From Actinomycetota bacterium (lineage in GTDB: Bacteria; Actinomycetota; Geothermincolia; Geothermincolales; RBG-13-55-18), in NCBI GenBank assembly GCA_028697145.1, contig JAQVFR010000005.1, forward strand, positions 1-64,000: DNA of 64,000 nucleotides. Direction: 5' to 3'. Of this stretch, positions 24,703-36,317 are shown one piece after another. The notes beneath the pieces are model-generated. The model did no database searches. It saw nothing but the letters and a program-made list of their open reading frames with translations, and was not told where the DNA came from. Within the stretch, counting starts at the first letter, position 1. Every line of letters starts with the position of its first letter. Made by a program: the position numbers and the translations under genes.

Positions 24703-26028
24703 ATGGCAGCGGACGGCATGCACTGGGATCCGGTTATGGAGACCATGGACGGGGAGGAACTGCGGGCGCTCCAGTTGAAGAGGCTGCGCGGGACGCTGGA
24801 GCGCTGCGCGGGCAGCCCCTTCTACCGCGAATGGTTCAAGGAGGCGGGCTTCGACCCCGCCGCGGTGTTTTCCCTGGAGGATATCAGGCGCCTGCCGTTC
24901 ATGGATAAGGATACCTTGCGGGGCGGCGACCCCACGCGTTTTCTGACCGTCCCCAAGGACGACGTCGTGCGCATGCATTCCTCCTCGGGGACCACGGGAC
25001 AGGCGACGGTCATCTTCCACACCGCCCGCGACGTGGAGGCATGGACGGAACTGGTGGCGCGCTGCATGTACATGGCGGGGGTACGCCGCTCGGACGTATT
25101 CCAGAACATGATGGGATACGGCCTCTTCACCGGAGGTCTCGGTTTCCATTACGCCGCCGAGAGGATAGGCGCCATGGTCATCCCCGCCGGCTCGGGCAAC
25201 AGCAGGCGGCAGATACAGCTCATGCGGGATTTTCACACCACCGCGGTGCACGTCATACCCTCCTATGCCCTCTACCTCCTGGAGGTGTTCGCGGATGTCG
25301 GGCTGGACCCGCGCGGCGACACCGACCTGCGCATCGCTTTCCTCGGAGCTGAGCCCCACACGGAGAGCCTGAGGCGCCGCATAGAGGAATCATACGGGGT
25401 GGGAGCCTTCAACTCTTATGGGCTCTCGGAGATGTGCGGTCCGGGCGTCGCCTTCGAATGTCCCGCCAAGCTCGGCATGCACGTATGGGAGGACAGCTTC
25501 CTCGTGGAAGTTGTGGACCCGGGCACGCTGGAGCCGGTGGCGGAAGGGGGGGAGGGGGAACTGGTGTTCACCTCCCTCAACCGCGAGGGCATGCCCCTGC
25601 TGCGCTACCGCACGCGCGACCTCTCCTCTATCGTCGAGGGCACCTGTCCCTGCGGACGGGAGCACCGCCGCATATCCCGCATCAAGGGGCGCAGCGACGA
25701 CATGTTCATCGTCAAGGGGGTCAACATCTTCCCCATGCAGGTGGAGAAGGTGCTCTTGGGGGTGCTGGGGGTCGGTTCGAATTACCAGATCGTGCTGGAC
25801 ACCGTGGGGGCCATGGACGAGATGCGCGTGCTGGTGGAGGTGGCCGGAGAACTGTGGCACGGTGAGGTGCGCGAGCTCAACCGCCTGCGGAGCAGGATCA
25901 TGGAGGAACTGCGCCAGGAGGTGCTGGTTACCCCGCGGGTCGAGCTGGTCGAGCCCGGGTCCCTTCCGGCGGGGGAGGGCAAGGCGGTGAGGGTGTTGGA
26001 TGAGAGGGAACACGCGAGGGAGGATTGA
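24703..26028 (+). CDS. Phenylacetate-CoA ligase family protein (PaaK-like)
   Basis: A 441-residue adenylate-forming ligase, the usual PaaK length. It has the AMP-binding signature HSSSGTTGQATV (residues about 88-99), GYGLFTGGLGFHYAAE typical of PaaK, SYGLSEMCGPGVAFEC for the aryl-acid pocket, and TRDLSSI..., RIxGRSDDMFIVKGVNIFP near the C-terminus. It should make an aryl-CoA from an aromatic acid such as phenylacetate or indoleacetate with ATP. The next gene, two bases on, encodes an ACT-domain protein, a pairing common in anaerobes that oxidise aromatic amino acids through indolepyruvate oxidoreductase. No such oxidoreductase is next to it here. Confidence 0.92.
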   Translation: MAADGMHWDPVMETMDGEELRALQLKRLRGTLERCAGSPFYREWFKEAGFDPAAVFSLEDIRRLPFMDKDTLRGGDPTRFLTVPKDDVVRMHSSSGTTGQATVIFHTARDVEAWTELVARCMYMAGVRRSDVFQNMMGYGLFTGGLGFHYAAERIGAMVIPAGSGNSRRQIQLMRDFHTTAVHVIPSYALYLLEVFADVGLDPRGDTDLRIAFLGAEPHTESLRRRIEESYGVGAFNSYGLSEMCGPGVAFECPAKLGMHVWEDSFLVEVVDPGTLEPVAEGGEGELVFTSLNREGMPLLRYRTRDLSSIVEGTCPCGREHRRISRIKGRSDDMFIVKGVNIFPMQVEKVLLGVLGVGSNYQIVLDTVGAMDEMRVLVEVAGELWHGEVRELNRLRSRIMEELRQEVLVTPRVELVEPGSLPAGEGKAVRVLDEREHARED

Positions 26029-26030
26029 GC

Positions 26031-26459
26031 ATGGCCAACCAGGTGAACGTCTTCGCCCAGAACCAGCCGGGCAGGCTCGAGCGCCTGACCGAGGTGCTCC
26101 TCGAGGAGGGGATAAACATCCGCGCCATCACCATCTCCGGAGCCGACGATTATGGCGTGATAAAACTCCTGGTGGACGACCCCCGCAAGGCCTTCGATGC
26201 GCTGCAGCGCGAGGGCTTCTCCGCCTTCCTGAAGGAAGTGATCGCGGTGGTCATGGACGACCGCCCCGGGGGCCTGCACCGCGTGTGCCGCGTCCTGGGG
26301 GAAGGGGGCGTCAACGTCGAGGATGCATACGGCTTCGTCTTCCAGGACCGCAAGACCGCGATCCTCGTGGTGGAGGTGGAGAAGGTCTCCGAGGCGGAGG
26401 AGATCCTCAAGGCCAAGGGCCTGGAGTTCCTCTCCGACGAGGAGCTCTACTCCCTTTAG
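26031..26459 (+). CDS. Tandem ACT-domain protein
   Basis: A 142-residue protein of two ACT domains: QVNVFAQNQPGRLERLTEVLLEEGINIRAITIS (residues about 4-36) and a second beginning VVMDDRPGGLHRVCRVLGEGGVNVEDAYGF (about 74-103). Each shows the ligand-binding PGxL...L...INI pattern. ACT pairs bind amino acids and act as regulators. Its position two bases after the PaaK-like gene suggests it senses an aromatic amino acid or its breakdown product and modulates that ligase (inference). It has no enzyme domain of its own. Confidence 0.9.
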   Translation: MANQVNVFAQNQPGRLERLTEVLLEEGINIRAITISGADDYGVIKLLVDDPRKAFDALQREGFSAFLKEVIAVVMDDRPGGLHRVCRVLGEGGVNVEDAYGFVFQDRKTAILVVEVEKVSEAEEILKAKGLEFLSDEELYSL

Positions 26460-26476
26460 GGCGGAGGGCGGCGGAA

Positions 26477-26971
26477 GTGAAGGCCGGAGGCCCGGAAGGC
26501 GGGCGCCGCGTGGTCTACACCCTGGGAACGAGCACGCGAAGCATGGAGGAGTTCACCGCGATACTCGAGGCGAGGGGCATCGCCAGGGTCTGCGACGTGC
26601 GCCATTTCCCCGGCAGCAGGAGGTACCCGCATTTTTCCCGCGAGGCTTTCTCCGCGGCCATGCTTGCGGCGGGGATCGATTACGTCTGGCTGGGCGAGCG
26701 GCTGGGCGGCTACCGCAAGGGGGGTTACGAGGCGCACATGCGGACCGCCGCTTTCGCGCGGGGCATGGATGAACTGCAGCGCCTCGCCTGCGAGAAGGCG
26801 ACGGCGGTGGTCTGCGCGGAAGCCCTCCCCTGGAGATGCCACCGCCGCTTCATAGCCAGGGCCCTCGAGGAAAAAGGGTGGGAGGTCGTGCACGTCATAG
26901 ACGCCTCGCGCGACTGGGTCCCCCCGGGGAGGGAGGCCGTCCAGACCTCGCTGGAGGAGCTGGACCCCTGA
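26477..26971 (+). CDS. DUF488 family protein
   Basis: A 164-residue protein started at GTG 26477, eight bases after GGAGGG and 17 bases after the ACT gene stop. DUF488 signatures are visible: VYTLGTSTRSMEEFTAIL at the N-terminus, VCDVRHFPGSRRYPHFSRE (the conserved D-V-R-xxPxSR block), YVWLGERLGGYRKGG and AVVCAEALPWRCHRRFIA, where the E..PxxCHR motif is the invariant centre. The function of DUF488 is unknown; a nucleic-acid or nucleotide role has been proposed. A metal or catalytic Cys-His pair is likely. It is the last gene of the ligase-ACT unit. Confidence 0.9.
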   Translation: MKAGGPEGGRRVVYTLGTSTRSMEEFTAILEARGIARVCDVRHFPGSRRYPHFSREAFSAAMLAAGIDYVWLGERLGGYRKGGYEAHMRTAAFARGMDELQRLACEKATAVVCAEALPWRCHRRFIARALEEKGWEVVHVIDASRDWVPPGREAVQTSLEELDP

Positions 26972-27231
26972 CCCTCGCGGACCGCAGGCCGCCCGCAACG
27001 GATAAGCGCCCCGCCAGGAACTGCAGGACCGCGGGTGTCGTCTATATCGTTAGCGGCGGGCCCGAGCCGATGCTTCGAGGCGAGACGGCGAGAAGGCTGC
27101 CGCTGAGGTCCTCGCCTCGAGGGTCAGGCGGGTGTGAGCAGCGCCTCGGGGTACGCCGCCTTTTTCCTGCCCTGGAGGTTGTGCTATTTTTAGTGCGGGC
27201 CGGAACAGCGTGCTGATGAAAGCGAGGGGAT

Positions 27232-28098
27232 ATGCGCACAAGAACGACGGGGGCCGCCGCGATGGTGGTATGCATGGCCGTGGCCGTCTCCATTCTCGTG
27301 GCCGCGTGCGGCGGCAGCGGCGACGGCGAAGGCCTGCTCAAGCGCGAGCTGCCCGAGAATGCCACACCCGAGAAGATCATGCTCGATGGCCTCAACGCCA
27401 CCGACGCGGCGAAAGGTCTCCATTACATTTTCGATTACTCTTTCATCATTCCGCCCACCGGGCAGCAGGCGTACACCAGCGAGGTGGCCTTGAACGGCGA
27501 GGGAGATTTCGACGCCGGGAGCGGCAACGCGAGCGCGCGCATGGCCTGGCCATCCTTCGAGCTCGAGTTCGATTACGTGCTCTACGACGGCGTGCAATAC
27601 TACCGCAGCGGTGAGAACGAACCCTGGTACGAACTCCCTGCAGGTTCCTCGTTGAGCATACCGAGCGTATCCGAGATCACCCGCAACACGGCGGAATACA
27701 TGGACAATTTCCAGAAGATAACGCGGCTCGAGGACTCCGTGGTGAACGGCCGGGACTGCTACCACATAGCCATGGTGCCCAATTTCGACGCCATCATGGA
27801 GAACGAGGAGTTCCTGAACATGATAAAGGGTGAACAGGAGCAGCTGGGTGAGGACACCCTCAGCGAGCTAGAGGAGATCAAGGAATCGCTGAAAGAGGCC
27901 AGCGTCAATTACGAATACTGGTTCGACAAGGAATACCTGGTCCTCAGGCGCACCGTGTATAACATCGAGATGGTGCAGCCGGGAGACGAGAGCAATCCCG
28001 CTTACACCGTCAAGATCATCATGGAGATAGACTTCCCCACCTACAACCAGAAGGTGGAGATCGCCAGGCCTGAAGAATCCCTGATGTACAAGGAATAG
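27232..28098 (+). CDS. Lipoprotein, LppX/LprAFG- or DUF6612-like
   Basis: A 288-residue lipoprotein with signal peptide MRTRTTGAAAMVV...ILVAAC, the lipobox Cys at residue 25. The mature part alternates beta strands and turns and contains a FSI-type pattern (GDFDAGSGNASARMAWPSFELEFDYVLYDGVQYYRSG) followed by PWYELPAG and VVNGRDCYHIAMVPN. This resembles the half-barrel folds of LppX/LprG and DUF6612 lipoproteins that bind lipids in actinobacterial envelopes (tentative). The next gene encodes a clear paralogue with the same order of motifs. A 260-base intergenic region precedes the gene, without a confident promoter. Confidence 0.82.
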   Translation: MRTRTTGAAAMVVCMAVAVSILVAACGGSGDGEGLLKRELPENATPEKIMLDGLNATDAAKGLHYIFDYSFIIPPTGQQAYTSEVALNGEGDFDAGSGNASARMAWPSFELEFDYVLYDGVQYYRSGENEPWYELPAGSSLSIPSVSEITRNTAEYMDNFQKITRLEDSVVNGRDCYHIAMVPNFDAIMENEEFLNMIKGEQEQLGEDTLSELEEIKESLKEASVNYEYWFDKEYLVLRRTVYNIEMVQPGDESNPAYTVKIIMEIDFPTYNQKVEIARPEESLMYKE

Positions 28099-28115
28099 AC
28101 CGGGAGGTGCAGGAC

Positions 28116-28925
28116 TTGAACAGGAAAAGGCTCGCCGTCCTCCTTTCTCTTCTCGCCGTTCTGGCGTCCTCGCTCGTCCTCGGGGGCTGCGGGGGGAAGC
28201 AGGATCCCCAGGAGGCTTTCGCCGCGGCCACGCATGCGGCCCGCGAGGCGGGCAGCGCGCATGCGCAGATAAACGTGGTCCTTTCCCCCCGGGAGGGCGA
28301 GACGGGCACGGAATTAAACCTCCAGGGCGATGCCTGGATGGACATGGATGCCGGCACGCTGGAGGCGCGCTTCACGGTCATGGGCATGGAGCTTTCCGTG
28401 CGTTACGTGGACGATACCGCGTACGTACAGTTCGGGGGCAAATGGTACGTGGTACAGGGAGAGATGCTGGACGGGGCGGGCGAAGGGGTGATCGGCTCGT
28501 TCGTCGCGGTGCTCTCCTCCCTGCCGGAGATCATCTCCTCCACCCTCGAGCTGAACGAGCTCGGCGAGAAGAAGGTGGGGGACCGCGACTGCGTCCTGCT
28601 CGAGGTGGTGCCCGACCTTCGGGCCATTTCGGCCATGGACCCGGTGCGGGAGGTGGCCGCCCAACTCGAAATGAGCCAGGGCGAGTTGAGGGAATACCTC
28701 GAGGAAGCGGATGTCGCGATCGAGGTCTGCGTGCAGAAGGACGAGGCGGTCGTCCGCCAGGTCTTCATGGCCGCGAGCGTGGAGCTGCCGACGTTGAGCG
28801 ATATCGTGGGGATCCCCCTGCTGCCCGAGATGGCCCGCGTCGAGATAACCATGGACTTCCCGGAGTATGGCATGGAGGTGGATGTCAGGGCTCCGGCCGA
28901 CGCCGTCCCCTTCGAAGGCCTCTAG
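28116..28925 (+). CDS. Paralogous lipoprotein, LppX/LprAFG-like
   Basis: A 269-residue lipoprotein. TTG 28116 is chosen because it lies eight bases after GGGAGG and yields MNRKRLAVLLSLLAVLASS with a lipobox LGGC (Cys 26). The body parallels the upstream lipoprotein: GDAWMDMDAGTLEARFTVMGMELSVRYVDDTAYVQFGGKWY, then KVGDRDCVLLEVVPD, which aligns with VNGRDCYHIAMVPN of the neighbour. The spacing of 17 bases indicates one operon. The stop codon TAG shares CTAG with the stop of the convergent methyltransferase gene. Confidence 0.82.
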   Translation: MNRKRLAVLLSLLAVLASSLVLGGCGGKQDPQEAFAAATHAAREAGSAHAQINVVLSPREGETGTELNLQGDAWMDMDAGTLEARFTVMGMELSVRYVDDTAYVQFGGKWYVVQGEMLDGAGEGVIGSFVAVLSSLPEIISSTLELNELGEKKVGDRDCVLLEVVPDLRAISAMDPVREVAAQLEMSQGELREYLEEADVAIEVCVQKDEAVVRQVFMAASVELPTLSDIVGIPLLPEMARVEITMDFPEYGMEVDVRAPADAVPFEGL

Positions 28926-29632
28926 GTACCGTTCAACCTGCAGGAGATGACCTTGACGAGGTCGACGGGGGGGAGGGCTTGAACCTCGAAACCGTCGAAC
29001 CCGGCTTCTCTCAGCACCGCCTCCCATTCCTCCACCGTGATGATATATTCGCCGTCGCCCCGCAGCAGGAAGGGGATGGACTGCAACTCCCCCAGCATCA
29101 TCTCCCAGGCGCCGTGGTCGAGGGAATAGAGCGCCTTCGCAACCAGCCGCTCGACGACATCCCTCACCTTTTCCGGGTCCGCGAAGTCGCCGGGCACGCC
29201 GCAGAAGGGGTCGGCGTGGATGAAGCGCCCGCCCGGCTCCAGGACCCGGGCTATCTCCCTCGCCATGTCCGGCTTGCGTTCCGGCGGGACGTGGTGCAGG
29301 GCCAGGGATGACACGATGAGGTCGAAGCTGCTATCCGGGTACGGTATGGCCTGCGCGTCGCCTTCCTTGATCTCCACGTTGGGGTAGTCCACGAACCGCT
29401 CCGCGCACACCTCCCGCATGCCCGTGGAGGGGTCCACCCCGCTGAAACCAGCGCTCGGGAACTCTTCCAGCAGGAGGGCGATGAGGTTACCGGTGCCGCA
29501 GCCGAGGTCCAGGGCTCTCTCCACGGCGGCTCCCCTCGCGCCCTCCACCACGCTCGCGAGGATCCGCGCATACATGGGGTCCTTGAAAAAAGACTCGTCG
29601 AAGTCCCTTGCGATCTCGTCCCAGTCAGCCAT
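28922..29632 (-). CDS. Class I SAM-dependent methyltransferase
   Basis: A 236-residue protein starting at ATG 29632 after GGGGGGATC. Motif I is [16 protein letters not shown], motif [10 protein letters not shown], then [27 protein letters not shown] (post II and motif IV) and [19 protein letters not shown], all of the UbiE/Methyltransf_11 type. The substrate cannot be predicted. The N-terminal [15 protein letters not shown] block is common in orphan methyltransferases of this fold. It is convergent with the lipoprotein operon, the two stop codons sharing the tetranucleotide CTAG, and divergent from glyQ. Confidence 0.88.
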   Translation of the reverse strand: MADWDEIARDFDESFFKDPMYARILASVVEGARGAAVERALDLGCGTGNLIALLLEEFPSAGFSGVDPSTGMREVCAERFVDYPNVEIKEGDAQAIPYPDSSFDLIVSSLALHHVPPERKPDMAREIARVLEPGGRFIHADPFCGVPGDFADPEKVRDVVERLVAKALYSLDHGAWEMMLGELQSIPFLLRGDGEYIITVEEWEAVLREAGFDGFEVQALPPVDLVKVISCRLNGT

Positions 29633-29717
29633 CAGTGATCCCCCCCTCAGAGGTCCTTTCGGGCGTGAGCCGCTATTTGATATCATAGCCCTAACCGAGA
29701 ACCCGGGAGGATGCCGG

Positions 29718-30593
29718 ATGTACTTTCAGGACATGATCATGGCCCTGCAGGCCTACTGGACGGGGCGCGGCTGCATCCTGGTGCAGCCACACGACGTGGA
29801 GGTGGGGGCGGGAACCTTCAACCCCGCCACCTTCCTGCGCGCCCTGGGGCCGGAGCCGTGGAGGGTCGCCTACGTGGAGCCCTCGCGGCGCCCCACCGAC
29901 GGGCGCTACGCCGAGAACCCCAACCGCCTGCACCAGCACACCCAGTTCCAGGTTATACTCAAGCCCTCGCCCGACGACATCCAGGACATCTACCTGGATT
30001 CGCTGCGGGCCATCGGCATCGATCCGCACCTCCACGACGTGCGTTTCGTCGAGGACGACTGGGAGTCGCCCACCCTGGGGGCGTGGGGCCTGGGATGGGA
30101 GGTCTGGCTGGACGGCATGGAGATTACCCAGTTCACGTATTTCCAGCAGGTCGGCTCGCTGGACTGCAGTCCCGTATCCGTGGAGCTCACCTACGGCATG
30201 GAGAGGCTGGCCATGTACGTGCAGGAGGTTGACAACGTCTTCGACGTGCGCTGGAACGAGGCGCTCACCTACGGCGACGCGCAGCGCCGGGCCGAGGTGG
30301 AATGGAGCACCTACTGCTTCGACGAGGCGGACACGGAGATGACCTTCGCGCTCTTCGACCGCCACGAGGCCGAGGCCAGGCGCCTGCTGGAGAAGGGGCT
30401 GGTGCTCCCGGCGTACGACTGCGTCCTCAAGTGCTCCCACCTCTTCAACATCCTGGATGCACGCGGAGTCATCAGCGTCACCGAGCGCACCGCCTATATA
30501 GCCCGGGTGAGGGACATCGCCCGTGGCGCCGCCTCCGCTTTTCTGGCGCAGCGCGAGGAGATGGGCTTCCCCCTGCTGGAAGGGGGGCCGTGA
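29718..30593 (+). CDS. glyQ: Glycyl-tRNA synthetase alpha subunit
   Basis: A 291-residue class II aminoacyl-tRNA synthetase subunit of normal length. Motif-like blocks include [36 protein letters not shown] at the N-terminus, [44 protein letters not shown] and [14 protein letters not shown]. It forms the alpha2beta2 enzyme with GlyS and carries the catalytic site that makes glycyl-adenylate. ATG 29718 has a GGGAGG site seven bases upstream. Its stop overlaps the glyS start by one base (TGATG), indicating translational coupling. Confidence 0.97.
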   Translation: MYFQDMIMALQAYWTGRGCILVQPHDVEVGAGTFNPATFLRALGPEPWRVAYVEPSRRPTDGRYAENPNRLHQHTQFQVILKPSPDDIQDIYLDSLRAIGIDPHLHDVRFVEDDWESPTLGAWGLGWEVWLDGMEITQFTYFQQVGSLDCSPVSVELTYGMERLAMYVQEVDNVFDVRWNEALTYGDAQRRAEVEWSTYCFDEADTEMTFALFDRHEAEARRLLEKGLVLPAYDCVLKCSHLFNILDARGVISVTERTAYIARVRDIARGAASAFLAQREEMGFPLLEGGP

Positions 30594-32659
30594 TGGCCAG
30601 GGACCTGCTGCTGGAGATAGGGACCGAGGAACTGCCCTGGGGCGCCGTGCGGGACGGGCGGCGTCAGCTGGCCGCGAACGCCTCTTCCATGCTGGAAAAG
30701 GAGAGGTTGCGCCGCGGCGATATCGCCGTCTATTCCACCCCGCGCCGCCTGGCCCTCGTGGTCACCGGCCTGGAGGAGAGGCAGGAGGACATGGCGGCGG
30801 AGGTGCGGGGCCCCTCTCGCGAGGCCGCCTACGACGCGGAGGGCAGGCCGACCAGGGCGGCCGAGGGCTTCGCCCGTTCCCGCGGCCTGAAAGTGGAGGA
30901 CCTGGAGGTGCGGGGCACAGAGAAGGGCGACTTCGTCTTCGCGACGGTGAGAGAGGAGGGCAGGCCCGCTCGGGAGGTGCTGCCAGGCCTCCTGGAGGCG
31001 CTCGTCCGCTCCCTGTCCTTCCGCAAGTCCATGCGCTGGGGAAGCGGGGAGTTCCGCTTCGCGCGTCCGGTGCGCTGGATCGTCGCCCTTTACGGCGACG
31101 AGGTGGTGCCCTTCACCCTGGACGGGCTGGAGGCGGGCAGGACCAGCCGCGGCCACCGCTTCCTCTCCCCTGGAGATGTAGAGGTAACCGACCCCAGGGC
31201 CTACCTCGGGGAGCTGCGTGCGTCCTTTGTCCTGGCGGACGAGGAAGTGCGGCGGCAGGCCGTCATCGCCGGCATCGAGGAGGCCGTCTCGGGCAGGGGA
31301 CTGCGGGCGGTGCCCGGCGGCGATACCCTGGATGAGGTGATCGACCTGGTGGAATATCCCCATGTGATCATGGGGAGTTACGACGCGCGTTTCCTGGAGC
31401 TGCCGCGCGAGGTGCTGGAAACGGCCATGCAGGAGCACCAGCGTTACTTCCCGGTGGAGGACGCGCGCGGGGGCCTGGCCGCTGCCTTCCTGGTGGTGCA
31501 CAACGGCGATCCCGCCCAGGAGGAGGTCATACGCAGAGGCAACGAACGCGTTCTGCGCGCCAGGCTGGAGGACGCCTCCTTCTTCTATAGGGAGGACCTC
31601 TCGGTGTCCCTCGAGGACAGGATGGGACAGCTGCAGGCCGTGGTGTGGCAGGCCAGGCTCGGAAGCATGTACGAGAAGAGCCAGCGCCTGCGCGAACTTT
31701 GCGGCGGCATCTGCGCCATGGCGCACCTCTCGCCCGAGGTGGAGGAAGCGTCTGTGCGCGCCGCCCTGTTATGCAAGTCGGACCTGGTTACCTCCATGGT
31801 CAGCGAGTTCCCCTCACTGCAGGGCGTGATGGGGCGCATTTACGCCCTGGCCGGAGGCGAGAACGAGGATACGGCCCGGGCCATCGAGGAGCACTACCGG
31901 CCGCGTTTCTCGGGTGACGCCCCGCCCTCTACCGTACCCGGCACCGTGCTCTCCCTGGCCGAGAAGGCCGACAACCTCGCCGGCTGTTTCGGCGCGGGGC
32001 TGGCGCCCACGGGCTCGGAGGACCCCTACGCCCTGCGCCGCCAGGCGCAGGCGGTGATGACGATACTAGCCGGCGCCCGCATGCACCTGGACTTCACCGC
32101 GGTGGTGGGGGAGGCTGCCACGAGACTCGGCTTTTCCGATCCCGGGGGAGTGGCGGAGGAGGTGGCGGAGTTCAGCCGCCAGCGCTGGAGACAGGCCCTC
32201 ATCTCAGAGGGTTTCGACTACGACCTGGTGGCCGCCGTGATGCCCTTGGCAGCGCGGGACCCTTACGACGCGCGCCGCCGCCTGGAGGCCATGCGCGATG
32301 CCCGTGCGAGGGGCCTGCTCCAGAAGGCTTACACGGGATTCGAGCGCTGCTACAACCTTTCCCGCAAGGCCGGGGAGGTCGCCCTGGACGAGGCGCTCCT
32401 CGCCGAGGAAGCGGAGAGGAACCTGTATTCCCGACTGGTGTGGGCGCAGCAGCCGCTGCGCGATCACCTGGACGCGGACGAATACGACGCCGCCCTCGGG
32501 GTGCTGCTGGAGATGGCGCCGGACGTGGACCGCTTCTTCGAGACCATCTTCGTCATGGGCGACGACGAGAGGCTGCGCGACAACCGCCTGGCCCTGCTGT
32601 CCATGGTGGCCTCGCTCTTCCTGGAGTTCGCTGATTTTACGCAGATCGTAACGGAATGA
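30593..32659 (+). CDS. glyS: Glycyl-tRNA synthetase beta subunit
   Basis: A 688-residue protein, the normal GlyS length. It begins ARDLLLEIGTEELPWG, the conserved LLEIGxEELP start, and has SFRKSMRWGSGEFRFARPVRWIVAL, GHRFLSP, EYPHVIMGSYD, LETAMQEHQRYFPV and LSLAEKADNLAGCFGAGLAPTGSEDPYALRR, all GlyS hallmarks. The beta subunit recognises tRNA-Gly; its C-terminal DALR anticodon-binding domain ends at about 680. Coupled to glyQ by a one-base overlap. About 130 bases separate it from ppdK. Confidence 0.97.
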   Translation: MARDLLLEIGTEELPWGAVRDGRRQLAANASSMLEKERLRRGDIAVYSTPRRLALVVTGLEERQEDMAAEVRGPSREAAYDAEGRPTRAAEGFARSRGLKVEDLEVRGTEKGDFVFATVREEGRPAREVLPGLLEALVRSLSFRKSMRWGSGEFRFARPVRWIVALYGDEVVPFTLDGLEAGRTSRGHRFLSPGDVEVTDPRAYLGELRASFVLADEEVRRQAVIAGIEEAVSGRGLRAVPGGDTLDEVIDLVEYPHVIMGSYDARFLELPREVLETAMQEHQRYFPVEDARGGLAAAFLVVHNGDPAQEEVIRRGNERVLRARLEDASFFYREDLSVSLEDRMGQLQAVVWQARLGSMYEKSQRLRELCGGICAMAHLSPEVEEASVRAALLCKSDLVTSMVSEFPSLQGVMGRIYALAGGENEDTARAIEEHYRPRFSGDAPPSTVPGTVLSLAEKADNLAGCFGAGLAPTGSEDPYALRRQAQAVMTILAGARMHLDFTAVVGEAATRLGFSDPGGVAEEVAEFSRQRWRQALISEGFDYDLVAAVMPLAARDPYDARRRLEAMRDARARGLLQKAYTGFERCYNLSRKAGEVALDEALLAEEAERNLYSRLVWAQQPLRDHLDADEYDAALGVLLEMAPDVDRFFETIFVMGDDERLRDNRLALLSMVASLFLEFADFTQIVTE

Positions 32660-32714
32660 GAGGGCACGCTCCAGGCGGGCGGTTTACGGGCGTGTCTTGA
32701 GGGTAAAAACATAT

Positions 32715-32720
32715 TATAAT
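32715..32720 (+). promoter_or_regulatory. Putative -10 box for ppdK
   Basis: A consensus TATAAT lies 68 bases before the ppdK start codon in the gap after glyS. The -35 region at the correct distance (near TGTCTT) is poor, so the promoter call is tentative. Confidence 0.4.
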
Positions 32721-32787
32721 CTCACTGTTTTTCGTCTTCCCGAAGTGGGATATCCGTTTCGAGTCCGATTGTTAGGAGGAAGGCAAC

Positions 32788-35439
<2,652 letters not shown>

Positions 35440-35726
35440 CCTTGTCGCGCTGCGAGAAGGTCATCGCGAGAAGCCCGCATCAAGGCGCGATGCCGGTTGC
35501 GCCTGGCCTTACCCTGGAAAAGCCCCGAGGGCGGTCCCGACACTGGCACGGATTAAAATCGGTGATGGGAGGCGATTCCACGTCCGCATGCCGGCCGTCA
35601 GTCCCCTCGCGATGCCTTGGGCGTGGCGGAGGGGAGGTTTAAGCGGGGCGGTGAACGGATATGAATATGCGGCGACGCCGGTTTGAGGAACAGCCGAGAG
35701 AAGAGATACCCGGAGGTGATGATCCC

Positions 35727-36317
35727 GTGTTAATACTGGCGATCAACGGAAGCCCGAACCGCAGCGGCAATACCGCTACTCTGCTGCAGGCCGTGCTGGA
35801 CGCGGCCGCGGAAGAAGGCGTCGAGGGCAAGCTCATCCAGGTCATGGACGCGGTAAAGAAGCAGAAGATGCCCTTCTGCGTGGCCTGCTCGAGCCCCTGT
35901 AAGGAGGCGTGCCACGACAAGGACGCCGGTCTCAAGGAGGCCTGCGACGCCCTGGAGAGCGCGGCGGCGGTGGTGCTGGGCAGCCCCGTATATTTCGGCA
36001 CCGTGTCGGCGCAGCTCAAGGCCCTTTGGGATAAGACCAGGGCCGTGCGCGGTAGGAAGTCCCTGGTGGGGAAGCCGGCGGCCGCGGTGAGCGTGGGGGC
36101 GGCGCGTTTCGGAGGGCAGGAGACCACTCTCCGGGCCCTGCATGATATGCTCCTCGTCCAGGGCATGAGCGTCGTGGGAGAGGGTACGGATGACGACGAT
36201 GCGGGACACCAGGGAGTGAGCGCGCAGAAGCCGGCGGAGGAGGATGCCTACGCCCTGGAGAGAGCGCGCATCCTGGGAAAGCGCCTGGCGCGGGAGGTGA
36301 AGAAGGCGGCACGATGA
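35727..36317 (+). CDS. Flavodoxin-like NAD(P)H-dependent FMN reductase / Fe-S flavoprotein type
   Basis: A 196-residue protein. GTG 35727 is preferred because GGAGGTGATG precedes it and the flavodoxin strand then starts the protein (LILAINGSPNRSGNTATLL, the FMN phosphate loop). The cysteine group CVACSSPCKEAC near residue 50 resembles the compact Cys motif of iron-sulfur flavoproteins, and SPVYFGTVSAQLKALWDKT is the second flavin loop. Such proteins pass electrons between ferredoxin-like donors and O2, peroxide or quinones in anaerobes. It overlaps the dgt start by four bases (ATGA) and so heads the dgt-dnaG-rpoD run. Confidence 0.85.
   Translation: MLILAINGSPNRSGNTATLLQAVLDAAAEEGVEGKLIQVMDAVKKQKMPFCVACSSPCKEACHDKDAGLKEACDALESAAAVVLGSPVYFGTVSAQLKALWDKTRAVRGRKSLVGKPAAAVSVGAARFGGQETTLRALHDMLLVQGMSVVGEGTDDDDAGHQGVSAQKPAEEDAYALERARILGKRLAREVKKAAR

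Noticed and set aside
25770-25790. A GGTTCGAATTACC string as a tRNA T-arm
   Set aside because: It lies inside the PaaK-like coding region in frame and no tRNA fold can be built around it.
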